11,546 bases of DNA, taken from Paraglomus occultum (lineage: Eukaryota > Glomeromycota > Glomeromycetes > Paraglomerales > Paraglomeraceae). A program made the translations under genes and the position numbers. Each line of letters begins with the position of its first letter. The stretch's first letter is position 1. Location: contig CAJVPJ010001189.1 in assembly GCA_910592205.1 (NCBI GenBank), positions 1-11,546 on the forward strand, written 5' to 3'. Below the pieces are notes generated by a model that made no database searches, was not told the origin of the DNA, and saw only the letters and a list, made by a program, of their open reading frames with translations. Of the stretch, positions 9,312-11,546 are shown one piece after another.

Positions 9312-9635
9312 TTTACGATTACTAAAAAATATTGAAAAGAGCAGTTGATTTTTTATTTTTTGACTACGATTAGTTGCTTTACAGCAGCGGTTATCGATGA
9401 AAACAAAAAGAGGACGAGTTAAAAGCCAGTCATCAAGACCCTGATTTAACAAAGCGATAGGCTAAAGTAGTATTGATAAACAACTTTACTGCGCACTATT
9501 GTGTAGGAAGCAAAATGCTGCAATTATGTTAATCGTAGACAACTGGTGGAGATTGTTGTCCTCAGAGTTCCCACTTTGATCATTGGCGATGCTAGCATGT
9601 ATAAATAAACTCTTTTTATTTTACAGTAATCGGTT

Positions 9636-9691
9636 CGTTTAATGTACTTGGAGTTTTGCGTTCTTTGTTGATTACCGTTTAATGTACTAGG
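9636..9691. repeat. Direct repeat pair, 40-base spacing
   Basis: The sequence cgtttaatgtacttgg (9636-9651) recurs as cgtttaatgtactagg (9676-9691) with a single mismatch, exactly 40 bases later. The purpose is unknown; it may be a relic of duplication or a paired binding site. Confidence 0.7.
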
Positions 9692-9722
9692 CAATACTAT
9701 TTAAGTATCAGCCGTGACAAGT

Positions 9723-9745
9723 ATTATGCATGCGCAATGCATAAT
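9723..9745. repeat. Perfect 9-bp inverted repeat with 5-base loop
   Basis: The arms attatgcat and atgcataat flank gcgca. It could form a short hairpin, but the AT content makes it weak, and no adjacent gene end supports a terminator role. Confidence 0.7.
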
Positions 9746-10566
9746 CTCTGTTGATATATTAATATCATTGGATATAATAATAAACAGACTTATCAGCCAG
9801 AATAAAACGATTTAGGAATGCGGCGTGCAGCGTTTGCATGTTGCATATGGATATGGGATCTCGCATGGTGCAACAAAACCAGATAAAGTGAACATCTGAT
9901 CACCTGAAGCGGGATCATCGTACCCTCTTGCTTATTATAAAAAAAACTCCAAAGCGAAAGAATAATGACTCGCGGGCCATTCCAAGACCAAATGCTAGCG
10001 AGCAGTTTTTGCATTCGTTTTTTTGTTTCTCCTTGTGGCGTGGCTGCGCGGGTGGTGTCTCGGGAGACATTTCGCCGCTCAAAGGGCTGGTGTGGCTGAA
10101 GATAGTAAAAGTGTTAATGACTTTTTGACTTGAGAGTGGCATGGCTGTGGCTCATGCCAAATCCACGGCATTCTTAAATTTATACAATATGGGAAGAGAA
10201 AACGCCCCTATATATTCGTAATAAAATGTCATGTAGTAACAGATACCACATAAACAAAAAAATCGATTGTAAATACATGATCTCTTAGCATGCTTAATGC
10301 TGTTTAGCATATTTCGCCTGTTATTAAAATACTTCATAAATTATCATTAAAATGCCTTTACAAATTACAAAATAAAAACCTCATTATGAAGTCATTCTAC
10401 ATTCTGGAACAAGGCGTTCCTCGGGCTTCTTTCTTGCCAATTCAGGATAAGCTTTTTAACTTTATTCATTCACCATTTTTATTTAGATTAGTATAATCTC
10501 TCAAAGAGATTCATAAAACACAAACATTCCACTCCAGACTGTCACATATTACTATTACATTAAAAC

Positions 10567-10709
10567 ACTTAATATTAAGGGAAAGGAAATGGACCAAATA
10601 TCTTAATCCGCTCACATTCACTAGATTCTCACAATCCCTTCCATCCTGCACCTTTAATATTAATCATCATGGAACTTATCTCTAATATATTCTTTCCTTA
10701 ATATTAAGT
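10567..10709. repeat. Inverted repeat around a 115-base spacer
   Basis: ACTTAATATTAAGG (10567-10580) is matched exactly in inverse by CCTTAATATTAAGT (10696-10709), and the match extends inward through gaaag/cttt with a one-base bulge. Each arm also contains the 12-bp palindrome cttaatattaag. The size and AT richness suit a tiny MITE-like relic or a cruciform-prone site; no flanking duplication was established. Confidence 0.55.
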
Positions 10710-10718
10710 AATTAAATC

Positions 10719-10803
10719 TCTCTCTCAACTTTTCTCCGTTCTTCTTATCCTATTACTATACCCCCCTTCTTCACTAATTCTACCCTATTCTCTTTCTTCT
10801 CAT
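10719..10803. repeat. Pyrimidine-rich tract
   Basis: The plus strand here is strongly biased to C and T, including ctctctct and a run of six C at about 10761, with scattered tattacta units before and after. It is low-complexity spacer. Confidence 0.6.
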
Positions 10804-11133
10804 ATTAGAGCACTTACTGTTACATGGAATGAAATTCATTCATTATCCTCTTGTAAAATTCATGACCTCTCATCATACACCCTCTATTACACTATTACTA
10901 TTACTATAGGTATCAAAATTGCATGCATTTTCATTTATTCCAGCTTTTGCCTGACATTCCAAATATCTTATCCCACGTGTTCACTCTTGCTTTTAATCTT
11001 TGAAATCTATTATTACTATCTTGTTCACATTATTTTATTTTCTACAGCCAATAACATTAAGTCTAATAAGTTTAATTTTCGAAAACGTTGTTAGCGTTCA
11101 AAGTTTACATTATTATTATAAAATAATCATACA

Positions 11134-11214
11134 CAGTGAACCTGGATATAATGAAATGGTCCGTTCTGACCTTTTTTTTTTGCAGGTTTTTGTTATATTA
11201 ATATCCAGGTTTCC
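11134..11214. mobile_element. Possible degenerate pogo/Tigger-like termini
   Basis: CAGTGAACCTGGATATAA at 11134-11151 resembles the CAGTG(g)AACCT...ATATAACG ends of Tc1/mariner-superfamily pogo/Tigger elements. An inverted partner lies at 11195-11214: its reverse complement reads GAAACCTGGATATTAA. The two ends are only about 80 bases apart, with an 11-T run between, so if real this is a non-autonomous remnant without a transposase. No clear TA duplication flanks it. The resemblance is from memory of the family's ends, not from a search. Confidence 0.35.
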
Positions 11215-11546
11215 TCTTTATAAGGAAGTCCTACTCAATTCCATTAAAGTTTTGTTAAAGCAGGTCATTTTGTGTTACGATATAGTAAATTATTTTATTG
11301 ATCAGACAGAAAATTACCATATTAGTATGCAATATAAAAGAAACTACCAGCTACGCATCAAATGTCAAATATTCTTCGAGAGTGGTTTGTCTTTTTTTAT
11401 TTGACAGATTTTTTTTTCAATGCCGCGAGGTGCATGGCGTTTGTTCTTAGCAGGTTTTGTCTCTAGATAATAACTATCGCGAGGAACTTTTATTCACAAC
11501 AAGGCGCTCGCTAAAGTGCCAGTTTAGGCTGTTTTTATCTATCTAC

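Larger units (their letters stand above)
9312..11546. other. Gene-poor right flank with short repeats
   Basis: No recognisable gene is seen. 9930-10140 is locally richer in G and C and therefore open on both strands (9928-10128 plus, 9915-10142 minus), but neither frame has a motif. At 11000-11404 a plus-strand frame stays open for 134 codons, but it starts at TTG, its first ATG is at about codon 53, it is rich in Phe, Ile and Leu as expected from T-rich DNA, and it runs through inverted terminal-like sequence and an 11-T run. I treat these as non-coding. Repeats and hairpins are listed separately. Confidence 0.55.

Noticed and set aside
9915-10142. Open frames on both strands (66-75 codons)
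   Set aside because: The locally higher G+C removes stops on both strands; neither frame has motifs or a supported gene structure.
11000-11404. 134-codon plus-strand open frame
   Set aside because: It begins at TTG with the first ATG far inside, its composition is what T-rich DNA yields, it crosses an 11-T run and transposon-like ends, and it shows no domain.

Overview
The window looks like nuclear DNA from an intron-rich, AT-rich fungus, most likely an early-diverging lineage such as an arbuscular mycorrhizal fungus (Glomeromycotina) or a relative. The reasons are short GT-AG introns (about 64-260 nt), some with TACTAAC-like branch sites, compact genes, long AT-rich spacers with microsatellites, and a Ste20/GCK-III kinase split into many small exons. 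Species assignment is inference; no rRNA or other marker is present.

Two genes can be reconstructed with confidence, both on the minus strand and in tandem. (1) 7381 to 5972 is a four-exon gene for a 388-residue BTB-BACK protein, a probable Cullin-3 substrate adaptor, whose BTB fold is interrupted by an acidic, repeat-bearing insert of about 60 residues. (2) 4151 to 1172 is a 16-exon gene for a 467-residue germinal-centre kinase of subfamily III (relatives: animal MST3/MST4/STK25, fission yeast Sid1, Aspergillus SvkA, Ustilago Don3). It carries every catalytic motif and a C-terminal helical region like the CCM3/PDCD10-binding tail of animal GCK-III kinases. Its first coding exon is the ATG alone, and one 9-nt exon supplies the Asp-Ile-Lys of the catalytic loop. 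All exon phases are consistent and no frameshift is needed.

The rest is largely gene-poor. 1-1171 holds a repeat-like left edge and a small tandem duplication. 4152-5971 holds the 5' side of the kinase gene, the 3' side of the BTB gene and a doubtful two-exon candidate. 7382-9050 holds the BTB gene promoter side, a (CAA)16 microsatellite and two doubtful short ORFs. 9051-9311 on the plus strand is an 86-codon ORF with a signal-peptide-like start and four cysteines in the predicted mature part, the best candidate for an unrecognised small secreted protein. 9312-11546 has short repeats, hairpins, a pyrimidine-rich tract and a degenerate pair of inverted termini resembling pogo/Tigger ends.

There is no evidence that the two main genes work in one pathway; their adjacency may be incidental. 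I found no CRISPR array, rRNA, tRNA or intact transposase, and no multi-gene system. The most notable features are the kinase's catalytic-loop microexon and the candidate secreted peptide.
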